From: Pseudoroseicyclus_A sp041714655
Lineage (GTDB): Bacteria > Pseudomonadota > Alphaproteobacteria > Rhodobacterales > Rhodobacteraceae
Length of the DNA stretch: 64,000 nt
Direction of reading: 5' to 3'
Assembly: GCF_041714655.1 (NCBI RefSeq)
Contig: NZ_CP168219.1
Coordinates: 1-64,000 of the forward strand
Shown here: piece after piece, positions 41,304-50,036 of the stretch
Numbering within the stretch: position 1 is the first letter of the stretch
Layout of the letters: each line of letters opens with the position of its first letter
Program-made: the position numbers and the translations under genes
Notes under the pieces: generated by a model
What the model was told of the DNA's origin: nothing
Database searches by the model: none
Seen by the model: the letters and a program-made list of their open reading frames with translations, nothing else

Positions 41304-43385
41304 ATGCCGAAGACCACCATCTTCCAGCCGACGATCCTCCTGGCGCTGGCGCTGATGGCGATCATCACCATGATGATCCTGCCCATGCCGCCCATGGTGC
41401 TCGACCTCGGCCTCGCCGCCTCCTTCGGGCTGGCCATCCTGATCTTCACGGTGACGCTCTTCATCCAGCGCCCGCTGGATTTCTCGTCCTTCCCCACCGT
41501 GCTTTTGGCCTCGCTGATGCTGCGGCTCAGCCTCAACGTCTCCTCCACCAAGCTCATCATCGGCCAGGGCCATACCGGCACCGCCGCCGCCGGCCATGTC
41601 ATCGAAGGCTTTGCCGATTTCGTCATGGGCGGCTCGGTGATGCTCGGGCTCGTCGTCTTCGGCGTGCTGCTCATCGTCAACTTCGTGGTTATCAACAAGG
41701 GCGCCGCGCGGATGGCCGAGGTCGGCGCCCGCTTCGCGCTCGACGCGATGCCGGGCAAGCAGCTCGCCATCGACGCCGACATGTCCGCCGGCGCCATCGA
41801 CCACAAGGAGGCGAAGGCGCGGCGCGAGCGCGAACAGCAGGAAACGACCTTCTTCGGCTCGCTCGACGGCGCGTCGAAATTCGTGAAGGGCGATGCCGTC
41901 GCCGGGCTCCTCATCACCGCGCTCAACCTCGTCGTCGGCCTCATCGCCGGTGTGGTCATCCACGGGATGCCACTCTCCCGCGCGTTCGAGACCTATTCGA
42001 TCCTCACCGTCGGCGACGGGCTCGTCAGCCAGATCCCGGCCGTCATCATCTCCGTCGCCTCCGCCCTGCTCCTCGCCCGCGGCGGCGCCACCGGCGCGAC
42101 GGATACCGCGCTCCTCAGCCAGCTCGGCCGCCATCCGGCGGCGCTCGGGACCGTCGCCGTGCTCATGCTGCTCTTCGCGCTGGTCCCCGGCCTGCCCTTC
42201 ACGCCCTTCGTCATCGGCGCGGCGCTCCTCGGCGGCATCGCCTTCTCCGTCAGCCGGCGGCAGGCGGCGGAGGCTGTGGCGGCCGCCGCCGCCCCGACCG
42301 ATGACGCGCCGAAGCCGAAGCAGACCTCGCTCGGCGATCTTCTCGACCTCGACGACATCCACGTGGAATTCGCGCCGGATCTGGTGGAGATGGTGCTCGA
42401 CGCCGCCACCGGGCTCGACGCGCGCATCGCCAACATGCGGGCGCATGTCGTCACCGCCTTCGGCGTGATCCTCCCCGAGATCCGGCTGACCGACAACGCC
42501 GCCCTGCCGCCCGGCACCTATGTGATCCGCATCCAGGGCGTCGAGCAGGTGCGCGAGGGGCTGCGGCCCGACCGCTTTCTCGCGCTCCTCTCCGGCCCCG
42601 ATCAGGGCGCCTTGCCCGGCGAGGACGTCAAGGAGCCCGTCTACGGCGCCCCCGCCCGCTGGATCGCCAAGGCCGACCAGGAGCAGGCCCAGCTCGCCGG
42701 CATGACGACCGTCAGCCCGCCGGAGGTGCTGGCCACCCACCTCCTCGAGGTCATCAAGCGCAACTTCCCGCGGCTCCTGACGCTCAAGGCGCTCCGCCGG
42801 CTCCTGGACGAGCTCGTCTCGCTCTCCGATGCCGGCCGCGCTGAGGCGAACAAGCGCATGATCGACGAGCTGATCCCCGAGAAGCTGCCGATCGACACGC
42901 TCCTCTCCGTCCTCCGGCTGCTGCTGGAAGAGCGCGTGTCGATCCGCAACCTGCCGCTCATCATCGAGGCGGCGGCGGAGGGGCGGCAGCTCCACAATGC
43001 CGCCGACCTCATCGCCGAGCATGTGCGCCAGCGGCTCGGCTTCCAGCTCGTCGCCGAGCTCCGCCGCGAGGACGGCACCATCCCGCTGGTGCAGCTCGCC
43101 CCAGAGTGGGAGGAGTGTTTCACGGCCTACCAGATCCCCGGCGATCGCGGCTCCTCCGACGTCGCCCTGCCGCCCGAGGCCTTCAACAAGCTCGCCAACG
43201 GCATCGCCGACCGCATCGCCCGGGCGGGCGAGACGGGGACCTTCCCGGCCCTCGTCACCTCGGCCCGGCGCCGGCGGTTCCTCAAGACCGTGCTGATGGC
43301 CAAGGGCATCCCCAACCCCGTCCTCTCCTTCGACGAGATCGGCATGGATGCGCGCCCGGCCCTCGTCGGGCTGGTGGCGGCGTGA
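41304..43385 (+). CDS. flhA: Flagellar export apparatus protein FlhA
   Basis: A 693-residue protein of the flagellar type III export gate. The N-terminal half has about eight membrane helices, including the FHIPEP-type loop (TVLLASLMLRLSLNVSSTKLI) and the conserved charged stretch DAMPGKQLAIDADMSAGAID. The C-terminal half (from about 330) is the cytosolic nonameric ring that docks chaperone-substrate complexes. The ATG follows GGAGG. It is first in flhA-fliR-flhB; its stop overlaps the fliR start as GTGA. Confidence 0.96.
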   Translation: MPKTTIFQPTILLALALMAIITMMILPMPPMVLDLGLAASFGLAILIFTVTLFIQRPLDFSSFPTVLLASLMLRLSLNVSSTKLIIGQGHTGTAAAGHVIEGFADFVMGGSVMLGLVVFGVLLIVNFVVINKGAARMAEVGARFALDAMPGKQLAIDADMSAGAIDHKEAKARREREQQETTFFGSLDGASKFVKGDAVAGLLITALNLVVGLIAGVVIHGMPLSRAFETYSILTVGDGLVSQIPAVIISVASALLLARGGATGATDTALLSQLGRHPAALGTVAVLMLLFALVPGLPFTPFVIGAALLGGIAFSVSRRQAAEAVAAAAAPTDDAPKPKQTSLGDLLDLDDIHVEFAPDLVEMVLDAATGLDARIANMRAHVVTAFGVILPEIRLTDNAALPPGTYVIRIQGVEQVREGLRPDRFLALLSGPDQGALPGEDVKEPVYGAPARWIAKADQEQAQLAGMTTVSPPEVLATHLLEVIKRNFPRLLTLKALRRLLDELVSLSDAGRAEANKRMIDELIPEKLPIDTLLSVLRLLLEERVSIRNLPLIIEAAAEGRQLHNAADLIAEHVRQRLGFQLVAELRREDGTIPLVQLAPEWEECFTAYQIPGDRGSSDVALPPEAFNKLANGIADRIARAGETGTFPALVTSARRRRFLKTVLMAKGIPNPVLSFDEIGMDARPALVGLVAA

Positions 43386-44167
43386 CCCTGGGGAGCGCTG
43401 AGCTCGCGGCGCTCCTCGGCCTCGCGGAGGGCTGGCTGCCCATCGCCGTGCTCGTCTTCCTGCGCGTCGGCGCCGCCATGTGGCTCCTGCCGCTCGTCGG
43501 CAACCAGGCGGTGCCGGGCCGGGTGAAGACGGCGCTGGCGCTGGCCTTCGTGGTGATCTGCCTGCCGCTGGTCGCCCCCCTCTACGGGCCCGCCCCCGCC
43601 GGCCTCGCCGGCTGGGGCTTCGCCGCGGGGGCCGAGGTGCTCGCGGGCCTCCTCTTCGGGCTGGCGCTGAGGTTCTTCGTCTTCGCCCTGCAGGTCGCCG
43701 GCACCATCGCCGCGCAATCGGTCTCGCTCAGCCAGATCTTCGGCGCCAGCGCCGGCGGCGAGCCGCAGCCGGTCATCGGCCACCTGCTTGTCATCTCGGG
43801 CCTGGCGCTGGCGGCGATCCTGGGGCTCCACATCCGCCTCGCCGAATACCTGCTGATCTCGTGGGACATGCTGCCCCCGGGTGCCTACCCGCTCCCCGCC
43901 GAGGTCGCCGAGATCGGCCTCGCCGAGGCCGGGCGGATGCTGGCGCTCGCCTTCTCGCTCTCCGCCCCCTTCGTCCTCGCCGGGCTCGCCTATCAGGTGA
44001 CGCTCGGCGTCATCAACCGGGCCATGCCGCAGCTCATGGTGACCCTCGTCGGCGCGCCCGCCGCCACCGCGGGCGGGCTGATCCTGCTCCTCGCCGCCGC
44101 GCCGCTCCTCCTCTCGCTCTGGACAGACGCGCTCTTCGCCTTCATGGGCGCGCCCTTCGCGCCATGA
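43382..44167 (+). CDS. fliR: Flagellar export apparatus protein FliR
   Basis: A 261-residue, highly hydrophobic protein that with FliP and FliQ builds the export gate core. It has about six hydrophobic stretches and the family pattern FLRVGAAMWLLPLVGNQAVPGRVK near the N-terminus. The GTG start at 43382 overlaps the flhA stop. Its own stop overlaps flhB as ATGA. FliP is not encoded in the window. Confidence 0.93.
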   Translation: MTLGSAELAALLGLAEGWLPIAVLVFLRVGAAMWLLPLVGNQAVPGRVKTALALAFVVICLPLVAPLYGPAPAGLAGWGFAAGAEVLAGLLFGLALRFFVFALQVAGTIAAQSVSLSQIFGASAGGEPQPVIGHLLVISGLALAAILGLHIRLAEYLLISWDMLPPGAYPLPAEVAEIGLAEAGRMLALAFSLSAPFVLAGLAYQVTLGVINRAMPQLMVTLVGAPAATAGGLILLLAAAPLLLSLWTDALFAFMGAPFAP

Positions 44168-45255
44168 GCGGCGAAGACGACGACTCGGCCGAGAAGGAAT
44201 TCGCGCCCTCCCAGCGCAAGCTCGACGACGCGCGCCGCAAGGGCGACATCCCCAAATCCACCGACCTCGCCACCGCCGCCGGCTACGGCGGCATCCTGCT
44301 CGCCGCCTCGGTCTTCGGCGGCGCCAGCCTCACGTCGCTCGGCGGCACGCTCTCCGGCGCGCTCGGCCATGCGGCGGAGCTGGCGGCGCTGGTCTTCACC
44401 GGCTCGCCCCAGGCGGCGCTGGAGCCTCTGGCCACCGGCACGCTCTCCGCCAGCGCGCCCTGGTTCGCGCTGCCGGCGGCGCTGGTGCTGCTGACGCTCC
44501 TCGCCCAGCAGGCCGTGGTCTTCTCGGGGCAGAAGCTGCAGCCGAAGCTCTCGCGCATCTCGCCCCTCAGCCAGCTCAAGCAGAAATTCGGCCGGGCGGG
44601 GCTCTTCGAGTTCCTCAAGAGCTTCCTCAAGCTCCTGCTCTACTCCGCTATCCTCGGCTTCTACATCCGCCGCGAGCTGCCGCAGATGATGGAGGCGATG
44701 GCGCTGGAGCCCGGACAGATCGCGCTCCTCTTGGGCGATTTCCTCGCCGGCATCATGCTCATCGTGCTCCTCGTCGCGCTGGCGCTGGGCGTCGTCGACT
44801 ACATGTTCCAGCGCGCCGAACACAGCCGCAAGCTGATGATGACGCGCAAGGAATTGACCGACGAGATGAAGGAGAGCGAGGGCGACCCCCACATGAAGCA
44901 GCAGCGCCGCCAGAAGGCGGTTGATATCGCGCTCAACAAGATGCTGATCGAGGTGGAGCGGGCCGATGTGGTCATCGTCAACCCCGAGCATTACGCCGTG
45001 GCGCTGAAATGGGAGAGGTCGTCGGGCCGCGCCCCCACCTGCGTCGCCAAGGGGGTGGACGAGATCGCCTTCCGCATCCGCGAGATCGCGGCCGAGCATG
45101 GCGTGCCGATCCATGCCGACCCGCCGACGGCACGGGCGCTGCATGCCACCGTCGAGATCGGCGCCGAGATCAGCCGCGAGCATTACAAGGCCGTCGCCGC
45201 CGCCATCCGCTTCGCCGAGCGGATGCGCAAGGCGGCGCGGGCGCGCGGATGGTGA
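44164..45255 (+). CDS. flhB: Flagellar export switch protein FlhB
   Basis: A 363-residue export-gate protein with an N-terminal conserved KTEKATPRKL-like motif (here EKEFAPSQRKLDDARRKGDIPKS), four membrane helices and a cytoplasmic autoproteolytic domain. The usual NPTH cleavage motif is NPEH here (VIVNPEHYAVALKWE). Asn and Pro, between which the chain is cut, and His are kept. Cleavage changes substrate class from rod/hook to filament. It overlaps fliR upstream and the coiled-coil gene downstream. Confidence 0.95.
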   Translation: MSGEDDDSAEKEFAPSQRKLDDARRKGDIPKSTDLATAAGYGGILLAASVFGGASLTSLGGTLSGALGHAAELAALVFTGSPQAALEPLATGTLSASAPWFALPAALVLLTLLAQQAVVFSGQKLQPKLSRISPLSQLKQKFGRAGLFEFLKSFLKLLLYSAILGFYIRRELPQMMEAMALEPGQIALLLGDFLAGIMLIVLLVALALGVVDYMFQRAEHSRKLMMTRKELTDEMKESEGDPHMKQQRRQKAVDIALNKMLIEVERADVVIVNPEHYAVALKWERSSGRAPTCVAKGVDEIAFRIREIAAEHGVPIHADPPTARALHATVEIGAEISREHYKAVAAAIRFAERMRKAARARGW

Positions 45256-45644
45256 GCCGGTCGGGTCAGATGGCCGGGCTGGCGGCGCTGGCCGATGCGC
45301 GCTTCCGCGCCGAACAGGGCCGCCTTGCCGTGCTTCGCCGCAAGCAGGCGGCGCTCGAGGCGCAGATTGCCGAGCTTTCCCGCGCCCGGGCCGGCGCCGC
45401 GGCCCTGCCGCTCGACGATCCCGCCACCCGCACCGGCGCCGACCTCAAGTGGCAGGCGTGGGTTGCCCGGCGGATCACGGCGCTCAACATGGAGCTGGCG
45501 CGCCTGCGCGCCGAGATCGAAGTCGAGCGCGCCCGCCTCGCCAAGCTCTTCGGCCAGTCCGTCGCCGCCTCCCGCCTCGGCCGCCGCCTCGCCCTCGAGG
45601 AAAGCCGCCTGCAGGAGACCCGCGCCGAACGCGAAGGCCGGTAG
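45249..45644 (+). CDS. Coiled-coil protein, possible FliJ-like export chaperone
   Basis: A 131-residue, almost wholly helical protein with heptad-rich stretches (RRKQAALEAQIAELSRARA and NMELARLRAEIEVERARLAKL), no membrane segment and high Arg/Ala/Leu. Size and charge are like FliJ, the soluble stalk protein of the export ATPase. Sequence alone does not prove this. It starts at an ATG inside the end of flhB (7-bp overlap), so co-translation with the export genes is certain. No separate fliJ lies in the window. Confidence 0.65.
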   Translation: MVSRSGQMAGLAALADARFRAEQGRLAVLRRKQAALEAQIAELSRARAGAAALPLDDPATRTGADLKWQAWVARRITALNMELARLRAEIEVERARLAKLFGQSVAASRLGRRLALEESRLQETRAEREGR

Positions 45645-45670
45645 GTCACCCTCGCCCCACCCCCCATGTC

Positions 45671-45732
45671 TTTGCTCCAAACAAATCCTCGGGGGGAGTC
45701 GCCAAAGGCGACGGGGGGCAGACAGCCCCCCG
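45671..45732 (+). repeat. Intergenic G/C-run element, copy 2
   Basis: TTTGCTCC, AATCCTC, GGGGGGAGTCG, a short hairpin (GTCGCCAAAGGCGAC), then GGGGGGCAGACAGCCCCCC. The block order is the same as in 25288-25359. Confidence 0.65.
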
Positions 45733-45774
45733 GTCCACACTCTCAACCAGTCCCGCCGCCCGCCATCCGGGCCC

Positions 45775-45797
45775 AAAATTCTTCGCAGAAGAATTTT
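45775..45797. terminator. Bidirectional terminator between converging flagellar operons
   Basis: AAAATTCTTC (45775-45784), GCA loop, GAAGAATTTT (45788-45797): a perfect 10-bp stem with T-tracts on both strands, midway between the coiled-coil gene and fliL. Confidence 0.85.
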
Positions 45798-45814
45798 GCC
45801 CCCCCGCGCCGCCC

Positions 45815-46333
45815 TCAGCCCTGAAGCCTCTGGCGCACGATGTCGGTCACCAGCACGTCGATCACCACCTCGCCCAGCACCGCCCGCCCGGCGGCGCGGA
45901 GCGCGTCGCGCAGGTTCCGCATGGTGGCCGCCTCGGTGAAGTTGCCGTCGAACCCGCCGGTATTGGAGTGATCGAAAAGCACCTGCAGGAACACGTCCCT
46001 CAGCCGCGGCTCATGGGCGAAGATCACCGATTGCTGGCCCGGCGGCACCTCGATGGAGAGCGACAGCAGCATCATCGAATCCGCATTGCCGTTCCGCACG
46101 ACGGGGATGACGAACTGGTTGTTCATCTTGGCATATTCGTTGGTGGTGGGCGCATCGGCCACCGTCTCCGCCTCCTCCAGCGCCGCCTCGGGCTCGTGAC
46201 CCTCGGCCGGCACGTCGCCGCAGGGGCCGGGCGCCTCCTCCTCCGCAGCGGAGGGGAAGAGGAACATCGCCGCGCCGACACCGCCGCCGGTGCCGAGGAG
46301 CGCGAGGAGCAGGGGGAGGAGGAGCTTCTTCAT
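45815..46333 (-). CDS. fliL: Flagellar basal-body-associated protein FliL
   Basis: A 172-residue single-pass membrane protein: an N-terminal span (LLLPLLLALLGTGGGVGAAMFLF), an acidic linker, and a periplasmic domain with YAKMNNQFVIPVV and LFDHSNTGGFDGNFTEAATMRNLRDALRAA split over helices. FliL surrounds the stator units and supports motor torque. The linker contains a cysteine. It ends the flgBC-fliEQ-flgFGAH-fliL run and is followed by the bidirectional terminator. Confidence 0.88.
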   Translation of the reverse strand: MKKLLLPLLLALLGTGGGVGAAMFLFPSAAEEEAPGPCGDVPAEGHEPEAALEEAETVADAPTTNEYAKMNNQFVIPVVRNGNADSMMLLSLSIEVPPGQQSVIFAHEPRLRDVFLQVLFDHSNTGGFDGNFTEAATMRNLRDALRAAGRAVLGEVVIDVLVTDIVRQRLQG

Positions 46334-46343
46334 CGGGGCCTCT

Positions 46344-47072
46344 TCAGAACGGCAGCATCAGCTCGGTCGCCTCGGCCGCCCAGCGCGGCCGCTGCACGTC
46401 GGAGATCATCCCCCGCCCCCCGTAGGAGATCCGGGCCGCGGCGATCTTGTCGTAGGTGATCTCGTTCTGCCGGGTGATGTCGGCCGGGCGGACATAGCCG
46501 TCGACCAGAAGCTCGCGGATCTCGTTGTTGACCCGCACCTCCTGCCGGCCCTGGATCTGCAGAACGCCGTTCGGCAGCACCTCCGTGACCGTCGCCGCCA
46601 CCCGCAGGGTGAGCTGCTCGGTGCGGGTCACCGAACCGTCCCCCGCGAAGGCGGAGGAGGAGGAAAGCCCGACGGCCGGCGACATGTTCGGCCCGCCGTT
46701 GTTGTCGATGAACTGCGGCAGCGCGAAGAACTCGTCGATCGCCAGATCCTGGCTGCCGGAGCGGGAGCGGCCGGAGGCGTTGTTGAAGCTCGCCGAATCG
46801 TCGATCTCGATCACCACCGTCAGGATGTCGCCGCGGGTCATCGCCCGCCGGTCGCCGAGAAGCGAGCCGCGCTCGCCCGTCCAGAGCGAGGCGGCGGTCA
46901 GAGTTTCCGGGCCGAGGACGGGCTGCATCTCGATGGGCAGGCCGGGCTGCATCATCGCCATGTGCTCGTCGCTGAAGGCGACGGGGGTCATGGGCGGCGG
47001 CTGGCCGACCTCGCTCATCCGCTCGCAGGCGGAGAGCGCAAGGGCGGCAGCGGCAAGGGGAAGGATCTTCAC
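46344..47072 (-). CDS. flgH: Flagellar L-ring protein FlgH
   Basis: A 242-residue outer-membrane lipoprotein forming the L-ring. Lipobox LSAC is at residues 13-16. The conserved core includes SLWTGERGSLLGDRRAMTRGDILTV and the C-terminal GYVRPADITRQNEITYDKIAAARISYGGRG. The start overlaps the flgA stop by 4 bp. Confidence 0.95.
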   Translation of the reverse strand: MKILPLAAAALALSACERMSEVGQPPPMTPVAFSDEHMAMMQPGLPIEMQPVLGPETLTAASLWTGERGSLLGDRRAMTRGDILTVVIEIDDSASFNNASGRSRSGSQDLAIDEFFALPQFIDNNGGPNMSPAVGLSSSSAFAGDGSVTRTEQLTLRVAATVTEVLPNGVLQIQGRQEVRVNNEIRELLVDGYVRPADITRQNEITYDKIAAARISYGGRGMISDVQRPRWAAEATELMLPF

Positions 47073-47500
47073 TGGAGCACCTCCTGGGCGGCGACATAGG
47101 CGGCACCATCGGCCCCGATCAGCGCCGTGACGGTGTTGCGGGAGGAGGTGTTCATCACGCGGATGCTCTCCCCCACGCCGGCGCGGTCGAGCGCGCGCCC
47201 CTCCGTCTCGATCCGCAGGCCCGAGGCGTTGTAGATCAGGGGCAGGATCTGGTTGCGCTCGACGATGGCCGGCGGGCCGAGATCGGCGAGCCGGATCGGC
47301 CGGCCGGCATAGAGCGCGACGCGGCTCTCGAGGCCGACGACCTCGCCCGGCGTCGCGGCGACGCCCGGCATCTCGCCCTCGGCGGCGGTGACATCGCCGG
47401 GGCCGAGCAGCGTCTGCGCCGGCATGGTGCGCGCGGCCACCATGATGTCGGCCGCGGCCGGCGGGGCGGCGAGCGCCGCCAGAAGAGCCAGCCCCCGCAT
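47069..47500 (-). CDS. flgA: Flagellar P-ring assembly chaperone FlgA
   Basis: A 143-residue periplasmic protein with a signal peptide (MRGLALLAALAAPPAAA) and a SAF-like domain (MPAQTLLGPGDVTAAEGEMPG, YAGRPIRLADLGPPAIVERNQ). It is shorter than enterobacterial FlgA and keeps only the C-terminal SAF part. Start and flgG stop overlap as TGATG. FlgI, its client, is not in the window. Confidence 0.9.
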   Translation of the reverse strand: MRGLALLAALAAPPAAADIMVAARTMPAQTLLGPGDVTAAEGEMPGVAATPGEVVGLESRVALYAGRPIRLADLGPPAIVERNQILPLIYNASGLRIETEGRALDRAGVGESIRVMNTSSRNTVTALIGADGAAYVAAQEVLQ

Positions 47501-48285
47501 CAGCGCACCTGCACCATGGCGCCGAGCATCTGGTCGGCGGCGGAGATGACCTTGGAGTTGAGTTCGTAGCCGCGCTGCGCCTCGATCAGGTCGGTCACCT
47601 CGCGGACGGCATCTACGGCGCTGTCCTCCAGATAGCCCTGGCGGAGGACGCCCAGCCCCTCGTCCCCCGGGGTGCCGCCGAGCGGCGGGCCCGAGGCCTC
47701 CGTCTCGGTGAAGAGGTTGGAGCCCATGGCCTCCAGCCCCCGCGGGTTGGAAAAGCCGGTGAGGGTGAACTGGCCGATGAGCTGCGCATTCACCCGGTCG
47801 CCGAAATAGGCATAGACCTCGCCATCGGCATTGATGGAGAGCGAGCGCGCATCGGCGGGCACGGTGATGTCGGGCGCGACGGGGAAGCCGTCGGAGGTGA
47901 CGATGAGCCCGTCGCCTGTCATCTTCAGCGCGCCGTCGCGGGTATAGGCGGCGCGGCCGTCGGGCAGCGTCACCTCGAGGTAGCCATCGCCCTCGATGGC
48001 GACGTCGAGATCGCCGCCGGTGGCGGAAAGCACCCCCTGCCCGAGGATCTGCGCGACGGATGACGCGCGCACGCCGAGCCCGAGCTGCACCCCGGTCGGC
48101 AGCACCGTGCCGTCGGCGGAGGAGATCGTGCCGGGCCGGGCGACCTGCTGGTAATGCAGGTCGGCGAATTCGGCGCGGCGTGGCTTGTAGCCGGTGGTCG
48201 ACATGTTCGCGAGGTTGTTCGAGATCACCTCGACGCGGGTCTGCTGGGCCGACATGCCGGCGGCGGCGATCTGAAGGGCGCGCAT
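47500..48285 (-). CDS. flgG: Flagellar distal rod protein FlgG
   Basis: A 261-residue rod protein. The N-terminal rod signature MRALQIAAAGMSAQQTRVEVISNNLANMSTTGYKPRRAEF and the C-terminal helix ending LIEAQRGYELNSKVISAADQMLG are those of FlgG; they pack together as the inner coiled coil. Length is exactly the FlgG norm. Confidence 0.96.
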   Translation of the reverse strand: MRALQIAAAGMSAQQTRVEVISNNLANMSTTGYKPRRAEFADLHYQQVARPGTISSADGTVLPTGVQLGLGVRASSVAQILGQGVLSATGGDLDVAIEGDGYLEVTLPDGRAAYTRDGALKMTGDGLIVTSDGFPVAPDITVPADARSLSINADGEVYAYFGDRVNAQLIGQFTLTGFSNPRGLEAMGSNLFTETEASGPPLGGTPGDEGLGVLRQGYLEDSAVDAVREVTDLIEAQRGYELNSKVISAADQMLGAMVQVR

Positions 48286-48294
48286 GGCTCTCTC

Positions 48295-49011
48295 CTAGCT
48301 TCTGACGGTTTCGATGGTGTCGCGGATGCGCTGGTCCTCGCGCTCGGCGAGGCCCTGGCCCAGCTCGTAGGCGCGCTGCACCTCGATCATCCGCGCCACT
48401 TCAAGGAGCGGGTTGACGTTGCTCTGCTCGAGGAAGCCCTGGACCATGCGGCCCTCGGGCTCCGGCTCCCACCCGGCGGCGGCCTCGAAGAGCACGCCGT
48501 CGCTGCGCTGCATGGCGCCGGGGTCGAGCGGGCGGACGAGGCCGATCTGGCCTATGGGCTGCCCGCCGGCCGAGATCGTGCCGTCGGCGGCGATGGCCAC
48601 CGGCCCCGCGCCCTGCGGCACGAAGACCGGGGCGCCGCCGGCATCGAGCACACCATAGCCCTCGGGCGTCACCAGATCGCCGTTGGCGCTGGGGCTGAAG
48701 GCACCGGCGCGGGTCAGCCGCTCGCCCTGCGGCGTCGCGACGACGAAATAGCCCGGCCCCTCGACGGCGAGGTCGAAGGCGCCGCCCGTCTGGGTGAGCG
48801 CGCCCTGGGCGACCGACAGCCGGCGGACATCGCCGAGCCCCATCGACAGCGAGGGCTCACCCTGCCCGGTCAGCGCCACGAATTCCGAGAAGATCATCCC
48901 CTCGGCGCGGTAGCCGGTGGTGGCGGAATTGGCGATGTTGTTGGCGATGCTCTGCATCTCGTGCATCAGCCCCGCCTGCCGGGTCAGCCCGGCGTAGATG
49001 GCATTGTCCAT
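48295..49011 (-). CDS. flgF: Flagellar proximal rod protein FlgF
   Basis: A 238-residue rod protein related to FlgG: N-terminal MQSIANNIANSATTGYRAEGM and C-terminal LEVARMIEVQRAYELGQGLAEREDQRIRDTI. It lies 9 bp upstream of flgG on the same strand. Confidence 0.94.
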   Translation of the reverse strand: MDNAIYAGLTRQAGLMHEMQSIANNIANSATTGYRAEGMIFSEFVALTGQGEPSLSMGLGDVRRLSVAQGALTQTGGAFDLAVEGPGYFVVATPQGERLTRAGAFSPSANGDLVTPEGYGVLDAGGAPVFVPQGAGPVAIAADGTISAGGQPIGQIGLVRPLDPGAMQRSDGVLFEAAAGWEPEPEGRMVQGFLEQSNVNPLLEVARMIEVQRAYELGQGLAEREDQRIRDTIETVRS

Positions 49012-49023
49012 TCCGGTGGCTCC

Positions 49024-49290
49024 TCAGGTTGCGGCGATCAGCGGCACGAGCGTGTCCAGCCAGAGGCTGCGCAGCGTCTCGGTCATGAAGCCCATGCTCA
49101 GCCAGAAGATCGCGACGATGGCGGCGAGCTTGGGCACGAAGGTCAGCGTCATCTCCTGCACGGAGGTCAGCGCCTGGAAGAGCCCGATGGCGAGCCCGGT
49201 GACCAGCGCCACCACGAGGATGGGCAGCGAGATCACCACGGCGACGCGCAGGGCGGCGCGGAACGTGTCGTAGAAGAGCGACGGGTCCAT
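49024..49290 (-). CDS. fliQ: Flagellar export apparatus protein FliQ
   Basis: An 88-residue protein with two hydrophobic helices (VAVVISLPILVVALVTGLAIGLFQALTSVQEMTLTFVPKL is the family core across the first helix and loop). It joins FliP and FliR in the export gate. It is 12 bp upstream of flgF and 9 bp downstream of fliE. Confidence 0.93.
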   Translation of the reverse strand: MDPSLFYDTFRAALRVAVVISLPILVVALVTGLAIGLFQALTSVQEMTLTFVPKLAAIVAIFWLSMGFMTETLRSLWLDTLVPLIAAT

Positions 49291-49299
49291 GTTCCGGCC

Positions 49300-49578
49300 T
49301 CAGACCGGCATGCGGAGGATTTCCTGATAGGCCTCCACCACCTTGTTGCGCACGGCCACCGCCGCCTCGACGGCGAGCTCGGTCTGCGCCAGCGCCTGCA
49401 CCAGCGCATGCGGGTCGGCGCCGCCGGTCATCGTGCCGATGGCCATCTGCTCGCCCGCGCGGAGCGTCGCGGCGAAATCCTCGGCGGCGGTGCCGGCGAG
49501 CCCGGCGGCGCCGCCGGGTTGCGGCTCGGCGGCCGAGCGGGCGGCCTCGTACTGGCGGGCAACGGCTGAGAGTTCCAT
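49300..49578 (-). CDS. fliE: Flagellar MS-ring/rod junction protein FliE
   Basis: A 92-residue protein with a variable N-terminus, then FAATLRAGEQMAI and the conserved C-terminal helix AQTELAVEAAVAVRNKVVEAYQEILRMPV that marks FliE. It joins the rod to the MS ring. The flgC gene ends 51 bp upstream on the same strand. Confidence 0.93.
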   Translation of the reverse strand: MELSAVARQYEAARSAAEPQPGGAAGLAGTAAEDFAATLRAGEQMAIGTMTGGADPHALVQALAQTELAVEAAVAVRNKVVEAYQEILRMPV

Positions 49579-49629
49579 TCTGGTCCCTCCTTCTTCCTCG
49601 GGGGTGGGTGGTCAGGCACCGGGCGCCGG

Positions 49630-50025
49630 TCAGCGGCGCCGCAGCAGGTTCATCAGCTCGCTCGACATCGAGCGGATCTGTTCGAACATCTTGAGATTGG
49701 CCTCGTACGAGCGGCTGGCCTCGCGGGCGTCGGCCACCTCCATCAGGAGGTTGACGTTCGACCCCTCGACATTGCCGTCGGCATCCGCGAGCGGGTGGCC
49801 GGGGTCGTATTCGACCGCGAGCGGCGACTGGTCGAGCCGGACGGGGCCGGTCTCGATCATGCCCGTCGCGCGGCCGCCCTCGACCTCGGCGCGGAACGAG
49901 GTCGTCTTGCGGTGGTAGCCGGGCGTGTCGGCATTCGCGACATTCTCGGAGGTCAGGCGCAGGCGCATCGCCTGGGCGCGCATGGCCGAGGCGGTGACGG
50001 CGAGGCTTTCGGAGAAATCGGGCAT
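49630..50025 (-). CDS. flgC: Flagellar proximal rod protein FlgC
   Basis: A 131-residue rod protein with N-terminal LRLTSENVANADTPGYHRKTTSF and C-terminal SNVNLLMEVADAREASRSYEANLKMFEQ, both diagnostic. It lies 11 bp downstream of flgB. Confidence 0.95.
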   Translation of the reverse strand: MPDFSESLAVTASAMRAQAMRLRLTSENVANADTPGYHRKTTSFRAEVEGGRATGMIETGPVRLDQSPLAVEYDPGHPLADADGNVEGSNVNLLMEVADAREASRSYEANLKMFEQIRSMSSELMNLLRRR

Positions 50026-50036
50026 CGGGCGCCTCC

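Noticed and set aside
41235..43022. A 595-codon minus-strand frame opposite flhA
   Set aside because: Charged low-complexity shadow of flhA codons.
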